Translations under genes and position numbers: made by a program | From: Deltaproteobacteria bacterium | GTDB lineage: Bacteria; Myxococcota_A; Polyangia; Polyangiales; Houyiibacteriaceae | DNA: 6,366 bases | Direction of reading: 5' to 3' | Assembly: GCA_019309605.1 (NCBI GenBank) | Contig: JAFDFW010000132.1 | Location: 1-6,366, forward strand | Shown here: positions 6,221 through 6,366 of the stretch, one piece after another | Numbering within the stretch: the first letter of the stretch is position 1 | How the letters are laid out: each line of letters opens with the position of its first letter | The notes under the pieces: generated by a model | Seen by the model: only the letters and a program-made list of their open reading frames with translations | Database searches by the model: none | Told to the model about the DNA's origin: nothing

Positions 6221-6366
6221 CTAAGAGGACACCAGTCGCTCGCTGAGGTCCCAGAGCCTCCGCGCTTGCGATGCATCGTGGGCCCAGGGTTTCGTCTTTT
6301 TCGCCCTGCAATCTACGAAGTATTCGCCACTGATGTCCGCGACCTCGTCGGAGGTAGCCAGGTACA
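6221..6366 (-). CDS. Short-chain dehydrogenase/reductase (retinol-dehydrogenase type), C-terminal fragment
   Basis: The last 47 codons of a gene running in from the right edge on the minus strand end in TAG at 6221-6223. The peptide YLATSDEVADISGEYFVDCR, then AKK, a KPW-x-HDA segment and RRLWDLSERL, matches the C-terminal tail of retinol-dehydrogenase/WW-oxidoreductase-like SDRs. In these the pattern G-x-YF, a basic stretch, A-x-D, and LW-x-x-SE is characteristic. Such enzymes use NAD(P)(H) to interconvert alcohols and ketones or aldehydes, often on lipids, retinoids or steroids. The Rossmann fold and the YxxxK catalytic site lie outside the window, so function rests on this tail alone. The gene is 65 bases upstream of the Rieske gene in the same direction, so an operon and a shared pathway are plausible. 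The fragment is too short for a standard ORF length cutoff. Confidence 0.7.
   Translation of the reverse strand, partial: YLATSDEVADISGEYFVDCRAKKTKPWAHDASQARRLWDLSERLVSS

Noticed and set aside
1..6366. CRISPR array, tRNA, insertion sequence or prophage signals
   Set aside because: No regularly spaced direct repeats, cloverleaf-like sequence, transposase motifs or terminal inverted repeats were seen on either strand.

Overview
The window is a GC-rich bacterial segment that is densely packed with genes. Several exported lipoproteins with cysteine-rich mature parts, a CotA/bilirubin-oxidase-type multicopper oxidase and a Rieske oxygenase/short-chain dehydrogenase pair together suggest a Myxococcota (deltaproteobacterial) or similar genome. 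That placement is an inference from gene style; there is no rRNA or other marker gene in the window.

Layout. Bases 1-1468 (+) hold the C-terminal two thirds of a multicopper oxidase. Its reading frame breaks near 580-592, and the left window edge removes its N-terminal part. A perfect 15-bp GC hairpin (1489-1522) lies between it and the convergent gene at 1559-2950 (-), which encodes a 463-residue lipoprotein built of carboxypeptidase-regulatory/Ig-like beta repeats. A 171-bp divergent intergenic region follows, then a 113-residue cysteine-rich lipoprotein (3122-3463, +), a TrmN6-like N6-adenine methyltransferase (3636-4391, +) and a second cysteine-rich lipoprotein of 114 residues (4396-4740, -) that is tail-to-tail with the methyltransferase. 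The right third holds a Rieske non-heme iron oxygenase (4818-6155, -). Upstream of it on the same strand is the last 47 codons of a retinol-dehydrogenase-type SDR (6221 to the window end, -).

The most unusual item is the Rieske oxygenase. Its catalytic iron site comes first and the [2Fe-2S] Rieske domain is at the C-terminus, the reverse of the normal order. The beta-strand segment that normally joins the two domains seems to occur at both ends, as expected from permutation by duplication or from domain re-fusion. The SDR and the Rieske enzyme probably form one oxidation module, with lipid or sterol-like substrates a guess from family resemblance.

The second notable item is that the two small lipoproteins flanking the methyltransferase share a ten-cysteine spacing pattern but almost no other sequence identity. 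This points to an unnamed family of disulfide-rich envelope lipoproteins. No tRNA, rRNA, CRISPR array, insertion sequence or integration site was seen, and no stretch longer than about 175 bases is without a gene.
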